Positions 52,270-61,838 of a stretch of 64,000 bases of DNA are shown here, piece by piece (the first letter of the stretch is position 1; the number at the start of each line of letters is the position of its first letter). Source of the DNA: Thiodiazotropha sp037384445 (GTDB taxonomy: Bacteria > Pseudomonadota > Gammaproteobacteria > Chromatiales > Chromatiaceae). The notes under the pieces were generated by a model. The model worked only from the letters and a program-made list of their open reading frames with translations, ran no database searches and was not told the DNA's origin. The stretch is from positions 1-64,000 of the forward strand of contig JARRNY010000024.1 in the NCBI GenBank assembly GCA_037384445.1, read 5' to 3'. Both the position numbers and the translations under genes were made by a program.

Positions 52270-53289
52270 ATGACCCACTTTGCCAAATCCACTGCAGCCG
52301 GACTGACCGTCGAGGTTGAAGCGCCTGCCCGCCTGCATCTGGGTTTCCTCGATCTGCATGGCGGATTGGGGCGACGCTTTGGCAGCATTGGGCTGACCCT
52401 CAGCACCCTGGCCACACGCCTTCGGGTCGAGAAAGCCAACGACATCACCGCCAGCGGACCCGGTGCAGACCGGGCGCTCAGATACGCTCGTTCCTACATC
52501 GAATCACGCGGCATTGCCGGCGGGGTCGAGATCAGCTTACTGCAGACGATTCCCGATCATGTGGGTCTGGGTTCCGGCACACAGATGGCGCTGGCTGTGG
52601 GGACCGCCATCGAACGTCTCTACGGTGGCGATAGCGACAGCGCCACCATTGCGCAAACACTGGATCGCGGCAAACGCTCCGGCATCGGTATCGGTGCTTT
52701 CGAACAGGGCGGCTTCATTCTCGACTGCGGTCGTGGCGAGGCAGAGGGTATTCCCCCTGTCGCCGTCAGGCTGCCTTTTCCCGAGCAGTGGCGTGCGCTC
52801 TTGTTGTTCGATACCCGCAGCCAGGGTCTGCATGGCGCGAAAGAGGTGACGGCTTTCTCTGAGCTACCGGAGTTTCCGGCACAGGCCGCCGCCCATCTCT
52901 GCCGACTGGTGATGATGCAGGTACTCCCGGGTGTGCTGGAAGGGCGGATGCAGTCGTTCTCTCAGGCCATCGGCGAGATCCAGCAGGTGGTGGGAGATCA
53001 TTTTGCGCCGGCTCAGGGAGGGCGTTTTACCAGCCCAGTCATCTCTGCTGCCCTGCAGTGGGCCGCCGAACAGGGCTTTGCCGGCATCGGTCAGAGTTCC
53101 TGGGGACCGACCGGTTTCATCCTGCTGGAAGATGCCAACCAGGCCCAGTGGCTGGAGAGTGCACTGAAACAACAGTTCGGAGAGTTCTCAACATTCCGTT
53201 GTCAGCAAGTCGCCGCGCGTAACCAGGGTGCGCAGATCAACCTGCTGCAACAACCGACAAGACTTAGACAAAACAAGCGAGCCCGTTAG
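52270..53289 (+). CDS. mptG: Beta-ribofuranosylaminobenzene 5'-phosphate synthase-like protein
   Basis: A 339-residue GHMP-kinase-fold protein (APARLHLGFLDLHGGLGRRFGSIG, the ATP-site-like VGLGSGTQMALAVGTAI, and GRFTSPVISAA). This family joins p-aminobenzoate to phosphoribosyl pyrophosphate in H4MPT synthesis. It is immediately followed by mtdB with no gap. Confidence 0.9.
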   Translation: MTHFAKSTAAGLTVEVEAPARLHLGFLDLHGGLGRRFGSIGLTLSTLATRLRVEKANDITASGPGADRALRYARSYIESRGIAGGVEISLLQTIPDHVGLGSGTQMALAVGTAIERLYGGDSDSATIAQTLDRGKRSGIGIGAFEQGGFILDCGRGEAEGIPPVAVRLPFPEQWRALLLFDTRSQGLHGAKEVTAFSELPEFPAQAAAHLCRLVMMQVLPGVLEGRMQSFSQAIGEIQQVVGDHFAPAQGGRFTSPVISAALQWAAEQGFAGIGQSSWGPTGFILLEDANQAQWLESALKQQFGEFSTFRCQQVAARNQGAQINLLQQPTRLRQNKRAR

Positions 53290-54192
53290 ATGGAAAGACC
53301 CTATCTGCTGCACATGCTGACCGCAGCTAAAAATCTCAGTCCCTTCGATGTGAACATGGCCTACGACGCTGGTTGGAGCGCATGCACACCCTACATCGAT
53401 GTAAAACTGGACGAGGTACGCGACCTGGTACAGGACGCGATCTTCTCCCGTGGTCCGAAGGGAGTGAAAAGGACCGGTATCTTCATTGGCGGCCGGGATA
53501 CGCATCTGGCCATGGAGATGATGCAGGCGGCGAAAAAATCGATGGTGCCGCCTTTCGAGGTCTCCCTCTTCGCTGATCCCAGCGGGGCTTTCACCACTGC
53601 CGCCGGCATGGTCGCCTGTGTCGAGCACGAATTGAAGAAACACCATGCTGACGGACTCAAGGGTAAGCGAGTGGTCGTTTTCGGCGGTACCGGCCCGGTC
53701 GGCTCCACTGCGGCTGTGTTGGCCTCACATGCGGGCGCCGATGCGGTCATCGTCAGTCACGAGTCACTGGCCAAGGCCAACACGATTGTGGATCTGTGCA
53801 ATGAGCGCTACGCCGCCAATCTATCGGGAGCCGACGGCAGGGATGACCCATTGATCCGAGAGCTCGCCAGCCAGGCCGACGTGGTATTCAACGCCGCCAA
53901 GGCGGGGGTGCAGGTGCTCAGCCTTGAGCATCTGCAGGCAGCGAAAAACCTCCAGGTTGCCTGCGATGTCAATGCCGTACCCCCGGAAGGTATCGAGGGG
54001 GTGGGTGTGATGGATGACGCCAAACCGATCGCCGGTTCGCCCAGCGGGGCAGTCGGTTTCGGCGCACTCGCGGTGGGCAATGTGAAATACCAGACACAGC
54101 ATCAGTTGCTGAAAAAGATGTACGAGAGTGACAAACCCCTTTATCTCGATTTCAACAGTGCTTTTGAGGTAGCGCGAGACCATGTCAGCTGA
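53290..54192 (+). CDS. mtdB: NAD(P)-dependent methylene-H4MPT dehydrogenase
   Basis: A 300-residue enzyme with family opening (LLHMLTAAKNLSPFDVNMAYDAGW) and the dinucleotide site VVFGGTGPVGSTAA. It oxidises methylene-H4MPT to methenyl-H4MPT. SH at VIVSHESLAK in the second strand region may bear on coenzyme choice, but NAD versus NADP cannot be decided here. It overlaps the next gene by 11 bases. Confidence 0.94.
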   Translation: MERPYLLHMLTAAKNLSPFDVNMAYDAGWSACTPYIDVKLDEVRDLVQDAIFSRGPKGVKRTGIFIGGRDTHLAMEMMQAAKKSMVPPFEVSLFADPSGAFTTAAGMVACVEHELKKHHADGLKGKRVVVFGGTGPVGSTAAVLASHAGADAVIVSHESLAKANTIVDLCNERYAANLSGADGRDDPLIRELASQADVVFNAAKAGVQVLSLEHLQAAKNLQVACDVNAVPPEGIEGVGVMDDAKPIAGSPSGAVGFGALAVGNVKYQTQHQLLKKMYESDKPLYLDFNSAFEVARDHVS

Positions 54193-55342
54193 TTACGCCT
54201 CACTGCTGATTCTGGCCAACAGCGGACGCGCACTGGCCCAATCGGCCGTTCGCGGCGGCTTCTGGGTCACTGTGGTCGATATGTTCTGCGATGAAGATAC
54301 ATTGGCAGTGGCCGATTGTTGGCCGACCAGCCATGAGTTCTCACAAGTCGATGGCGACGAACTCATCGAAGAGATGGCGACGCTGTTTCCTGAGCATCCC
54401 TGTGGGGTGGTCTATGGTGCAGGACTGGAAGAGGCGACCCACCTGTTGAGCCGCCTGTCGCAATGTTGTCAGTTATACGGTAACGATCCTGCCGTGCTCG
54501 AGCTGTTAGGTCACCCACGCGGATTCTTTTCGTTGCTCAACCGGCTACGGATTCCCTACCCGGAAGTCTGTTACACACCGCCATACGCTGCCGAAGAGAA
54601 GTCCTGGTTGATCAAACGGGCCGGTAGCTGTGGCGGGCAGGGCGTGGCCTATTTCGATCCGCTGCACTCGGCAGCCGATTCCGCCAGTTACTACCAGCGC
54701 CATCTTTCCGGCAAGGTGATGTCGGTCCTCTTCATTGCCAACGGCAAGCGGCACCGCACCATCGGCTATAACCGGCTCGGTATGAATGGCGCTAACGCCC
54801 CGGCGCCTTTTCTCTACACCGGCGCCGTCGGTCAGGCTCATCTGGAGGATGCCCGGCGGCTCGAGGTAGAGGAGATTGTAGCAACGCTGGTGGCAGACCT
54901 GGCCCTGCGAGGGGTCAACAGTCTCGACTTCATTCTCAATGACGACGGCCTCTTTGTGCTCGATCTCAATCCCCGGCCGACAGCGACTCTGGAGCTCTAC
55001 GAGCACCAACTGAGCGATGGCTGGGTCAAACACCATATTCTCGCCTGTCAGGGCGAACTGCCGGTGATACCGATTGTCGGTTCAGCGGTGATGCACGGGC
55101 ATCAGATTGTCTACGCGCCACAAACTATCGAGATACCGACACCGATCACCTGGCCGGAATGGGTTAAGGACCAGCCGTCTGCTGGCAGCAGAATCGCACA
55201 GGGACAGCCCCTGTGCAGTCTGTTTGCCCATGGCTCCAGCGTCGATGAAGTGGAAGCCGTTTTACACCACTACCAGGAAGAGATTTTACAGATGTTTTGT
55301 ATGTCCAAGATGCAACCCGAACCGAGACGGGTGGCCCTATGA
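54182..55342 (+). CDS. ATP-grasp ligase of the H4MPT C1 cluster
   Basis: A 386-residue ATP-grasp protein: an N-terminal Rossmann-like part (LLILANSGRALAQSAVRGG), the ATP-binding core (KSWLIKRAGSCGGQGVAYFDP), and metal-binding residues (VNSLDFILNDDGLFVLDLNPRPTATLELYE). Such a gene is a regular member of methylotrophic H4MPT clusters and probably ligates an amino acid in cofactor synthesis; the substrate is not known. Its stop overlaps the mch start (ATGA). Confidence 0.82.
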   Translation: MSADYASLLILANSGRALAQSAVRGGFWVTVVDMFCDEDTLAVADCWPTSHEFSQVDGDELIEEMATLFPEHPCGVVYGAGLEEATHLLSRLSQCCQLYGNDPAVLELLGHPRGFFSLLNRLRIPYPEVCYTPPYAAEEKSWLIKRAGSCGGQGVAYFDPLHSAADSASYYQRHLSGKVMSVLFIANGKRHRTIGYNRLGMNGANAPAPFLYTGAVGQAHLEDARRLEVEEIVATLVADLALRGVNSLDFILNDDGLFVLDLNPRPTATLELYEHQLSDGWVKHHILACQGELPVIPIVGSAVMHGHQIVYAPQTIEIPTPITWPEWVKDQPSAGSRIAQGQPLCSLFAHGSSVDEVEAVLHHYQEEILQMFCMSKMQPEPRRVAL

Positions 55343-56313
55343 GCCGTCCCAGCATCAATGCACTAAGCGCCCCCCTGGTCGACGCCCTGGTGTCAGACGC
55401 AGAACAGTTGCGGCTTGGAGTCGAACGTTTAGAGAACGGCTGCCTGCTCGTGGATGCGGGCATCAACGCTGCCGGTTGTCTGGAGGCGGGTCGGCGCATC
55501 GCGGAGATCTGCCTCGGTGGCCTCGGCAGCGTCAGCCTCAGTGGCAGTGGTCCGGTGGCCGGTTGGCCACTCTCCATCCACGTACACACCACTGACCCGG
55601 TGCTCGCCTGTCTGGGCAGTCAGTACGCCGGCTGGAGTCTGTCGCACAAGGAGGAGGGTAAAAAGGGTTTCAATGCGCTGGGTTCCGGTCCGGGACGGGC
55701 GCTGGCACTCAAGGAGCCGCTGTTCAAGGAGCTCGGTTACCGGGATCAGGCCGATCGCACCTGTCTGGTACTGGAAGTGGACCGTAAACCGCCGCTTCCC
55801 CTGTGCGAAAAGATTGCCCGCGACTGCGGGGTCGATAACGAGGCCCTGACTCTGATCCTGACCCCCACCAGCAGCCTCGCCGGCAACGTGCAGATCGTAG
55901 CGCGGGTGCTCGAGGTGGCGATGCACAAAGCGCACGAACTGGGCTTCGATCTACAGGCGATCCGTGACGGCATGGGCAGTGCGCCACTGCCGCCGCCAGC
56001 GCCCGATTTTCTCAACGCCATGGGGCGCACCAACGATGCCATTCTCTTCGCCGGTCTGGTGCAACTCTTTGTCACGGGCGAAGACGAGGCGGCGCAAAGG
56101 CTTTGCCAGGAGCTGCCGAGCAGCGCTTCACGCGATTACGGCCGTCCCTTCGGTCAGGTCTTCAAGGCCTATGAGTATGACTTCTTCAAGATCGACCCCA
56201 TGCTTTTCAGTCCGGCGCGGGTGATGGTCAGTGTGCTCGACAGTGGTAACAGCTTCGCTGCCGGCAGTCTCGACCTCGGGTTGATGCAGGACTCCTTCGG
56301 TATCGCTCCATGA
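55339..56313 (+). CDS. mch: Methenyl-H4MPT cyclohydrolase
   Basis: About 324 residues from ATG 55339, which overlaps the previous stop. Family hallmarks include GCLLVDAGINAAGCLEAG, GLGSVSLSG, LGSQYAGWSL, GSGPGRAL and GRTNDAILFAG. It hydrolyses methenyl-H4MPT to formyl-H4MPT, the step between MtdB and Fhc. Confidence 0.95.
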   Translation: MSRPSINALSAPLVDALVSDAEQLRLGVERLENGCLLVDAGINAAGCLEAGRRIAEICLGGLGSVSLSGSGPVAGWPLSIHVHTTDPVLACLGSQYAGWSLSHKEEGKKGFNALGSGPGRALALKEPLFKELGYRDQADRTCLVLEVDRKPPLPLCEKIARDCGVDNEALTLILTPTSSLAGNVQIVARVLEVAMHKAHELGFDLQAIRDGMGSAPLPPPAPDFLNAMGRTNDAILFAGLVQLFVTGEDEAAQRLCQELPSSASRDYGRPFGQVFKAYEYDFFKIDPMLFSPARVMVSVLDSGNSFAAGSLDLGLMQDSFGIAP

Positions 56314-57218
56314 GCAGACGCATCGCCATCTTCACTGACGATCCAGGCTGGCACGGGGCCCGCTTGCGCGAGGCCTTTGTAGCGCACGGCTGTGAGAGTG
56401 AATTTGTCTCCCTGCAGGATTGCGGTTTCGATATCGAAGGGACGGGGCATGGTCTGGTGATTCCCGGCTTCGATGAACTACCGGACGGTGTTTTCGTGCG
56501 CGGGGTGCCTGGCGGCACCCTGGAGCAGGTGGTGCTCTATCTCGACATCCTGCATGCCCTCAAGCACCTCGGTGTCTGTGTCTACAACGACGGCAGCGCC
56601 ATCGAGCGCAGTGTGGACAAGGGCATGACCAGTTTTCTCCTGCATAGCGCCGGTATTCCCACTCCGCCCACCTGGGTGCAGGGAGAAGGGGATAGGTTGT
56701 CCTCGACCCTGAAGCAGGAGTTCGAAGCCGGTCATGAAGTGGTGCTGAAACCGCTGTTTGGTTCTCAGGGTGAAGGTCTGGTGCGAGTTAGCGAGTTCAC
56801 GCAACTGCCTGAACAGGCCCTCTATAACGGCGTCTACTATCTGCAGCGTTTTATCTCCACCGGTGCAGATGATGCTCACGATTGGCGCATCTTCGTTATC
56901 AATGGCCAGGCAGTCGCGGCCATGCTGCGCCGGGGCAATGGCTGGATCAGCAATGTGGCGCAGGGCGCGCGTTGTCATGCGGCGGTGCTCGATGCAGAAC
57001 TGAAAACATTGGCCGAAGGGGCCGCCGACGCACTGCGGATGAGCTATGCGGGCGTCGATATTCTGCGCGATGCCGACGGTCGCTCCTATGTGCTTGAGGT
57101 CAACAGCATTCCCGCCTGGAAGGGGCTGCAACAGGTCTGCCCGGTCGATGTCACCCGGTTGCTGGTTGAGGATTTCCTCTCCTCATGCCGCAGTAAGCCA
57201 CTGACGGAGGTGGTCTGA
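56310..57218 (+). CDS. RimK/MptN-like ATP-grasp ligase
   Basis: A 302-residue ATP-grasp enzyme of the RimK group (YNDGSAIERSVDKGMTSFLLHSAGIPTPPTW, KPLFGSQGEGLV, AGVDILRDADGRSYVLEVNSIPAWKG). The closest characterised function is alpha-glutamate addition to the H4MPT precursor by MptN. Position between mch and the CitG-like gene with overlapping ends supports a role in cofactor tailoring. Confidence 0.85.
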   Translation: MSRRIAIFTDDPGWHGARLREAFVAHGCESEFVSLQDCGFDIEGTGHGLVIPGFDELPDGVFVRGVPGGTLEQVVLYLDILHALKHLGVCVYNDGSAIERSVDKGMTSFLLHSAGIPTPPTWVQGEGDRLSSTLKQEFEAGHEVVLKPLFGSQGEGLVRVSEFTQLPEQALYNGVYYLQRFISTGADDAHDWRIFVINGQAVAAMLRRGNGWISNVAQGARCHAAVLDAELKTLAEGAADALRMSYAGVDILRDADGRSYVLEVNSIPAWKGLQQVCPVDVTRLLVEDFLSSCRSKPLTEVV

Positions 57219-58162
57219 TGAGTCACTTGCCCGCAGCCAGCAGGGAGCTGAGGCAACAACTGGCGACGGCCTATCGCCAAGCCTGTCTGAGTGAACTTGA
57301 CGCGCTCAAACCGGGTAATGTCCACCGTTACTCCGACGGTCATGGAATGATGCTGGAGGATTTCATCACCAGCGCTGAAGTCAGTGCCAAGCCATTGACA
57401 GCACCTGAAATCGGAATGGGTGAGCGTATCTATCGGGCGGTCGAAGCCACGCGTGAGGCCGTTGGCTGCAACACCAACCTCGGCATCCTGATGCTCTGTG
57501 CACCACTGGTTCAGGCACTACTCGGTGGTGATCAAGTCCCAGGCACGCTGCATGAACGCGTGCGCAACGTATTGCAGCAGGTGAATGAGACGGAGACGGC
57601 GTGGCTGTTTCGCGCCATCCAGCTGGCAGCCCCCGGCGGGCTGGGATCGTCCGAACAGCACGATGTCTCCGATGCGCCAAAGGCGCCGTTGATCGAGATC
57701 ATGAGTCATGCGGCTGAGCGTGACCTTATCGCGCGTCAATACAGCACCGGCTTCTCGACCCTGTTTGAAGATGCACTGCCCCGGCTACGCGATTTCGAGA
57801 CTCAATGGCAGAGCAAGCGATGGGCGATTACGGGTTTGTATCTCAGTCTGCTTGCCCGCTTTCCCGATACGCACATACAACGCAAACACGGTATCTATAA
57901 GGCGATCGGCATCAGCCTGCATGCCGCAGAGCTTGTGCAACAGCTTTCCCGAATGGATAAGCCGGAACACTACCATTTACGTCTGCTACAGGTAGACACC
58001 GAATTCAAACGCAAAGGCATTAACCCAGGTACGTCGGCGGATATGACTGTCGCCACGCTTTTCATATCGCACCTGGAATCGATGCTTCCTGTGTTTGAGC
58101 AGAAAGCGGGATTTTCCCGTGTCCGTGACTCCCTGCCCAAAGAGGTTGGGGTCCGTAATTAA
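57218..58162 (+). CDS. CitG/MdcB-like (triphosphoribosyl-dephospho-CoA synthase family) protein
   Basis: A 314-residue helical protein with ELDALKPGNVHRYSDGHGM, a CNTNLGILMLCAPL motif, AAPGGLGSSEQHDVSD and DSHI-like RFPDTHIQRKHG. The family transfers ribosyl groups to dephospho-CoA, but homologues in H4MPT clusters have a presumed different role in cofactor synthesis. One-base overlap with the previous gene. Confidence 0.87.
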   Translation: MSHLPAASRELRQQLATAYRQACLSELDALKPGNVHRYSDGHGMMLEDFITSAEVSAKPLTAPEIGMGERIYRAVEATREAVGCNTNLGILMLCAPLVQALLGGDQVPGTLHERVRNVLQQVNETETAWLFRAIQLAAPGGLGSSEQHDVSDAPKAPLIEIMSHAAERDLIARQYSTGFSTLFEDALPRLRDFETQWQSKRWAITGLYLSLLARFPDTHIQRKHGIYKAIGISLHAAELVQQLSRMDKPEHYHLRLLQVDTEFKRKGINPGTSADMTVATLFISHLESMLPVFEQKAGFSRVRDSLPKEVGVRN

Positions 58163-58191
58163 GTCTCTATAACAAGTAAGGAGAAACTGAA

Positions 58192-58704
58192 ATGCCAGTT
58201 ATAAATAGAACGATGGTTGGAGAGTCTCTGGTCGGTGATGGCAACGAAGTTGCACATATCGATCTGCTGATCGGTCCTCGGGGGTCGGCCGTTGAGACCG
58301 CATTCTGCAGTGGTCTGGTCAACAACAAGGATGGATTCACCTCGCTGCTTGCCGTGGTTGCTCCCAACCTGGCTTGCAAACCCAGCACCATGATGTTCAA
58401 CAAGGTAACCATCAAGGGCGCCAAGCAAGCAGTACAGATGTTCGGCCCGGCTCAGCGTGGTGTTGCCATGGCGGTTGCTGATTGCGTTGAAGATGGCACC
58501 ATCCCCGCCGATGAGGCTGACGACGTTTTCATCTGTGTCGGCGTTTTCATCCACTGGGAAGCCGAGGACGACACCAAGATTCAGGACTACAACTACCAGG
58601 CGACCAAGGAGTCGATCAAACGCGCAGTTGCCGGCGAACCGAAAGCCAGTGACGTGGTTGCGCAGAAGGGTTCTGCCTCTCACCCCTTCGCCGCTCACGA
58701 TTGA
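58192..58704 (+). CDS. fae: Formaldehyde-activating enzyme
   Basis: A 170-residue protein with the classic Fae sequence: GNEVAHIDLLIGPRGS with the catalytic-type histidine, LLAVVAPNLACKPSTMMFNKVTIK, and FGPAQRGVAMAVAD. It speeds condensation of formaldehyde with H4MPT to methylene-H4MPT, feeding MtdB. A 29-base spacer with AAGGAG separates it from the upstream operon, consistent with high expression. Confidence 0.97.
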   Translation: MPVINRTMVGESLVGDGNEVAHIDLLIGPRGSAVETAFCSGLVNNKDGFTSLLAVVAPNLACKPSTMMFNKVTIKGAKQAVQMFGPAQRGVAMAVADCVEDGTIPADEADDVFICVGVFIHWEAEDDTKIQDYNYQATKESIKRAVAGEPKASDVVAQKGSASHPFAAHD

Positions 58705-58769
58705 GACTGAAATGATGATGTCGTCACAGGGACGTGCCGACGATTCGATTTGTAAATCAGGTTGGGATC

Positions 58770-58793
58770 GGCCAAGGCTGTACGGCCGAGGCC
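58770..58793. other. Imperfect hairpin downstream of fae
   Basis: GGCC-rich arms around a GTAC loop (two mismatched pairs), in the 135-base gap between fae and the PTPS fusion. It may partly end or stabilise the fae transcript; no T-run is present. Confidence 0.3.
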
Positions 58794-58839
58794 GCTCCTG
58801 TCTGACTCTACCAAGTCGTACATCGGAAGATAGTGGAGA

Positions 58840-60081
58840 ATGACTATGCAATGTCTTGAATGCGGCAGTGAAGTCGAGCGACTGGACACTCGGCATCTGC
58901 TTCGCTGTAGCTCACTGACGCTCCATGAATATGCCATCCGGCACCACTTGCCACTGGATCTGCTGATTGATCGGGAACAGGTGAACCGGATTGACGACAT
59001 CGATGCTTATGTAGCACCCAAGCGCTACCCGTCGGAACAGGCGCGCGCAGTTTTCAAAGGCCTGAAGTGGAGTGGGATGCTGAAGTCTGAGGGCGACTTC
59101 ACCCTGGTTCCGGGTGAAATCAGACGTCTCGATCTGTTGCTGTGGGATCTCCAGTGGCTGCAGGAGTACGGCTTTCGTTTCCGACAGGAGTACAGCTACG
59201 CCGATGCCACACATCGCGTGGTATCAGCCAGCCGCCTGAAGGTGCCTACTGCCTATCTGGCACAAGGCGCAGAGGCCCATCTTACCCCGTTACCGCCACC
59301 CGATTTCCTGTTGAGTCTGGCGGTACTCATTGCCCACATCGGCGAGTTGCAGGCGGGATATCTGTTTCTGCAGTTTGCCCAACGCAGCGATGGCGAAACG
59401 GTAATGACAGAAGCCTCACGGCATGGCATTCGTTTCCAGGAACTCGATGCGGCAGACCATGCCGATGGCGTACTGCTACGCAGTCTGACCCGCTCCGACA
59501 CGGGGCATCTGCTGGCCCTGGTCAGAAGATCGCTGATGGATATCCCAGGCGCCCTGCAGCGATTCGAACAGGAAACACCCGAAGTGACGGTTTCCAAGGA
59601 GCTGGTATTCGACGCCGCCCATTTCATCACCGACCATCCAGCCAAGTGTTCCAACCTGCATGGCGGCCGCTATCTGTTACATGTAAAGGTCAGGGACCGA
59701 ATCGATCCAGTGACCGGTTGTGTGGTGGACTACGGCTACCTGAAGCGGGTGGCAACCAAGCAGGTGATAGAGCGCTTCGATCACCACAACCTGAATTATG
59801 CGGCGAGCGAACTGGCCTGGCGTTCGAGCACAGAGATGCTTTGCGTATTTATCTGGGAGCAGCTGATAGAGTATCTTCCTGGTTTAGTGGAGTTGCAGCT
59901 GTTCGAAACCACTCAGTCCTGGTGTAACTACAGCGGCCCCAGCCTGGAGACATTCCAGCAGTCGGGCAGCGACCAGTTGATGACCCATTTTTGTCAGAGG
60001 GCACTGGGTGAATCGCCTCTACGCGATCTAATAAAAGAGAATCCGCCTGCACTGGAGATTATCGCCAAGTCACGGCGTTGA
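58840..60081 (+). CDS. 6-pyruvoyl-tetrahydropterin synthase-like domain fused to a zinc-finger-type N-terminus
   Basis: A 413-residue protein. Residues 1-50 carry a cysteine pair and a MucR/Ros-like helix pattern (CLECGSEVERLDTRHLLRCSS and LTLHEYAIRHHLPLD). A middle of about 200 residues is unassigned. From about 245 to 370 lies a PTPS/QueD domain with metal-binding histidines (FDAAHFITDHPAKCSNLHGGRY and FDHHNLN) and VVDYGYLK. Its place next to fae suggests pterin chemistry for H4MPT, but the N-terminal part looks regulatory or structural. The domain combination is unusual. Confidence 0.75.
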   Translation: MTMQCLECGSEVERLDTRHLLRCSSLTLHEYAIRHHLPLDLLIDREQVNRIDDIDAYVAPKRYPSEQARAVFKGLKWSGMLKSEGDFTLVPGEIRRLDLLLWDLQWLQEYGFRFRQEYSYADATHRVVSASRLKVPTAYLAQGAEAHLTPLPPPDFLLSLAVLIAHIGELQAGYLFLQFAQRSDGETVMTEASRHGIRFQELDAADHADGVLLRSLTRSDTGHLLALVRRSLMDIPGALQRFEQETPEVTVSKELVFDAAHFITDHPAKCSNLHGGRYLLHVKVRDRIDPVTGCVVDYGYLKRVATKQVIERFDHHNLNYAASELAWRSSTEMLCVFIWEQLIEYLPGLVELQLFETTQSWCNYSGPSLETFQQSGSDQLMTHFCQRALGESPLRDLIKENPPALEIIAKSRR

Positions 60082-60126
60082 TCGGATATACAGACTGGAG
60101 CCTGTTTGGAAGTCTGTTGGCAGGCC

Positions 60127-60807
60127 TTAATAACGACAAAGAACCGTGCCATCGAGCGTGCCCTGATGCAGGGCGGTCGAAAGCAGGGCGCCGGCGATAC
60201 CGATAGTACGAAGCTGTTGCAGATCGTGCTGATTGCGGACACCGCCGGCGGCATAGAGACGCCGCTGTGGGAGCTGTTTCAACAGTGCTTGCAGTTGTGT
60301 TAAATCGGGACCGCTTGCGGTACCGACCCGGGACAGGGTCATGACGATGACCTCCTCGGGCCAGTGTTGCGGCTCTTGGTCCAGCCCGGCGGGTCCTTGA
60401 AATCGTTCGTCAACGAAGTCGAGGGAGAGTACGGGAGCGGGAAGTGAGGCAATCAAATGAGTAAGATGTTCGTGATCAATGAGCGACTCGGTGCCGATGA
60501 CCGGGCGTGCGAATTCACTCAACCGACCCAGGTCGGTCAGTCCATTGTCAACCCAGAACGTCAGCTCGGGATGGTTGCTGGCGAGGGTGTGTATGGCTTC
60601 CAGATTGCTCCCCTTGCCGCTGATGGCGTCGAGATCTGCCACATAGACGGTATCAAAAGGATACAGATCCAGCAGGGCCGACAGCACCTCCTGTGGTCTG
60701 CTGGAACCGCACAGCGGGGTGTCGGAGGGTGCATAGGCATGGCGCTCGCCGCGCTTTGCTGTCACTACTTGGGCATGCATCAGGTCTATGACAGGTATGA
60801 GCTTCAT
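60127..60807 (-). CDS. HisA/HisF-like TIM-barrel protein of the C1 cluster
   Basis: A 226-residue phosphate-binding TIM barrel (IPVIDLMHAQVVTAKRGER, VYVADLDAISGKG, LYAAGGVRNQHDL). It resembles HisA but lacks its normal his-operon context; such paralogues are common in methylotrophic H4MPT clusters, with a presumed role in cofactor synthesis. It is the only leftward gene in this part and starts 23 bases from the divergent ATP-grasp gene. Confidence 0.82.
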   Translation of the reverse strand: MKLIPVIDLMHAQVVTAKRGERHAYAPSDTPLCGSSRPQEVLSALLDLYPFDTVYVADLDAISGKGSNLEAIHTLASNHPELTFWVDNGLTDLGRLSEFARPVIGTESLIDHEHLTHLIASLPAPVLSLDFVDERFQGPAGLDQEPQHWPEEVIVMTLSRVGTASGPDLTQLQALLKQLPQRRLYAAGGVRNQHDLQQLRTIGIAGALLSTALHQGTLDGTVLCRY

Positions 60808-60830
60808 CAGTACGGTAATTGGGCCTGGCT

Positions 60831-61838
60831 ATGAGAGTGTTCGTCTTCGAGTATATTACGGGTGGCGGAATGCTGGACAGTCCTCTGCCGCCTTCTCTCG
60901 TGCAAGAGGGGGACATGATGCTCAGGGCACTGGTGTCAGACCTCTTGGAGATTCCAGGTATCGAGGTTATTTCAACCCGCGATTCCCGCTTGGGCAAGCC
61001 CGATCTGCCGATCGAGTTTCATATGCTGCAGGGTCTGGATGATTTTTTCGAGGCGTGGTTGAAATGCATTGCCTGGGCCGATGCGGTGTGGCCGATCGCT
61101 CCGGAGTACGCACATATCCTGAAGCATATCAGCGAAACCGTGCTGAGCCAGGGTAAACTGCTGCTGAACAGTCTACCGGAGGCGGTGCATACCACATCGA
61201 GTAAACTGGCGACTGCGACGCATCTGATGAAGCATGGCATCCCCGTGGTGCCGACTCATCGTTTCGAAGATGGTCTGCCTGAACGATTCGGAAGCTGGGT
61301 GCTCAAACCGGATGACGGTGTCGGTTGTCAGGGTATCCGCATCTGTCGTAACGTGGATGATCTCTGCCGGCAGATGGAAACCCTGCCGTTGGGCAAAGAG
61401 TTTGTCGTACAGCCATTTGTCCACGGCACGCCAACCAGCCTCAATGTTCTGGCCTGTAACGGTGAAGCCTTCATACTCAGCATCAATCACCAGCGGGTGG
61501 CCATGACCGATGTCGGTTTTGTACTCTTGGGTTGCGTCGTCAACGGCTATCTGGAACAGAAGTCCCGGTTTCATGAGATTGGGCGCAGAGTGGTGGCGGC
61601 CATGCCCTCCCTCTGGGGTATTATCGGCATCGATATTATCGATACGGGAGAGGGGGGGCTGAAGGTGCTGGAGGTGAATCCCAGAATCACCACCTCCTAT
61701 GTCGGATTGAAAGAGTCTACCGGTACCAACCCCGCCGCCCTGGTTCTCGATCTGGCCAATGGTAAGCGCCCCATGCCCGATCAGATATTGAATAGCCTGG
61801 TGGTGGACGTTAACTTGGAGTATGTCGGTGCAGCATGA
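60831..61838 (+). CDS. MfnD-like ATP-grasp ligase (methanofuran-type cofactor synthesis)
   Basis: About 335 residues from ATG 60831 (MRVFVFEYITGGGM). The ATP-grasp core includes KLATATHLMKHGIPVVPTHRF, WVLKPDDGVGCQG and IDIIDTGEGGLKVLEVNPRITTSYVG. The opening and overall pattern match the tyramine-glutamate ligase MfnD group, which builds the glutamyl part of methanofuran; in methylotrophs the acceptor may be tyrosine. Overlaps the next gene by 17 bases. Confidence 0.82.
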   Translation: MRVFVFEYITGGGMLDSPLPPSLVQEGDMMLRALVSDLLEIPGIEVISTRDSRLGKPDLPIEFHMLQGLDDFFEAWLKCIAWADAVWPIAPEYAHILKHISETVLSQGKLLLNSLPEAVHTTSSKLATATHLMKHGIPVVPTHRFEDGLPERFGSWVLKPDDGVGCQGIRICRNVDDLCRQMETLPLGKEFVVQPFVHGTPTSLNVLACNGEAFILSINHQRVAMTDVGFVLLGCVVNGYLEQKSRFHEIGRRVVAAMPSLWGIIGIDIIDTGEGGLKVLEVNPRITTSYVGLKESTGTNPAALVLDLANGKRPMPDQILNSLVVDVNLEYVGAA

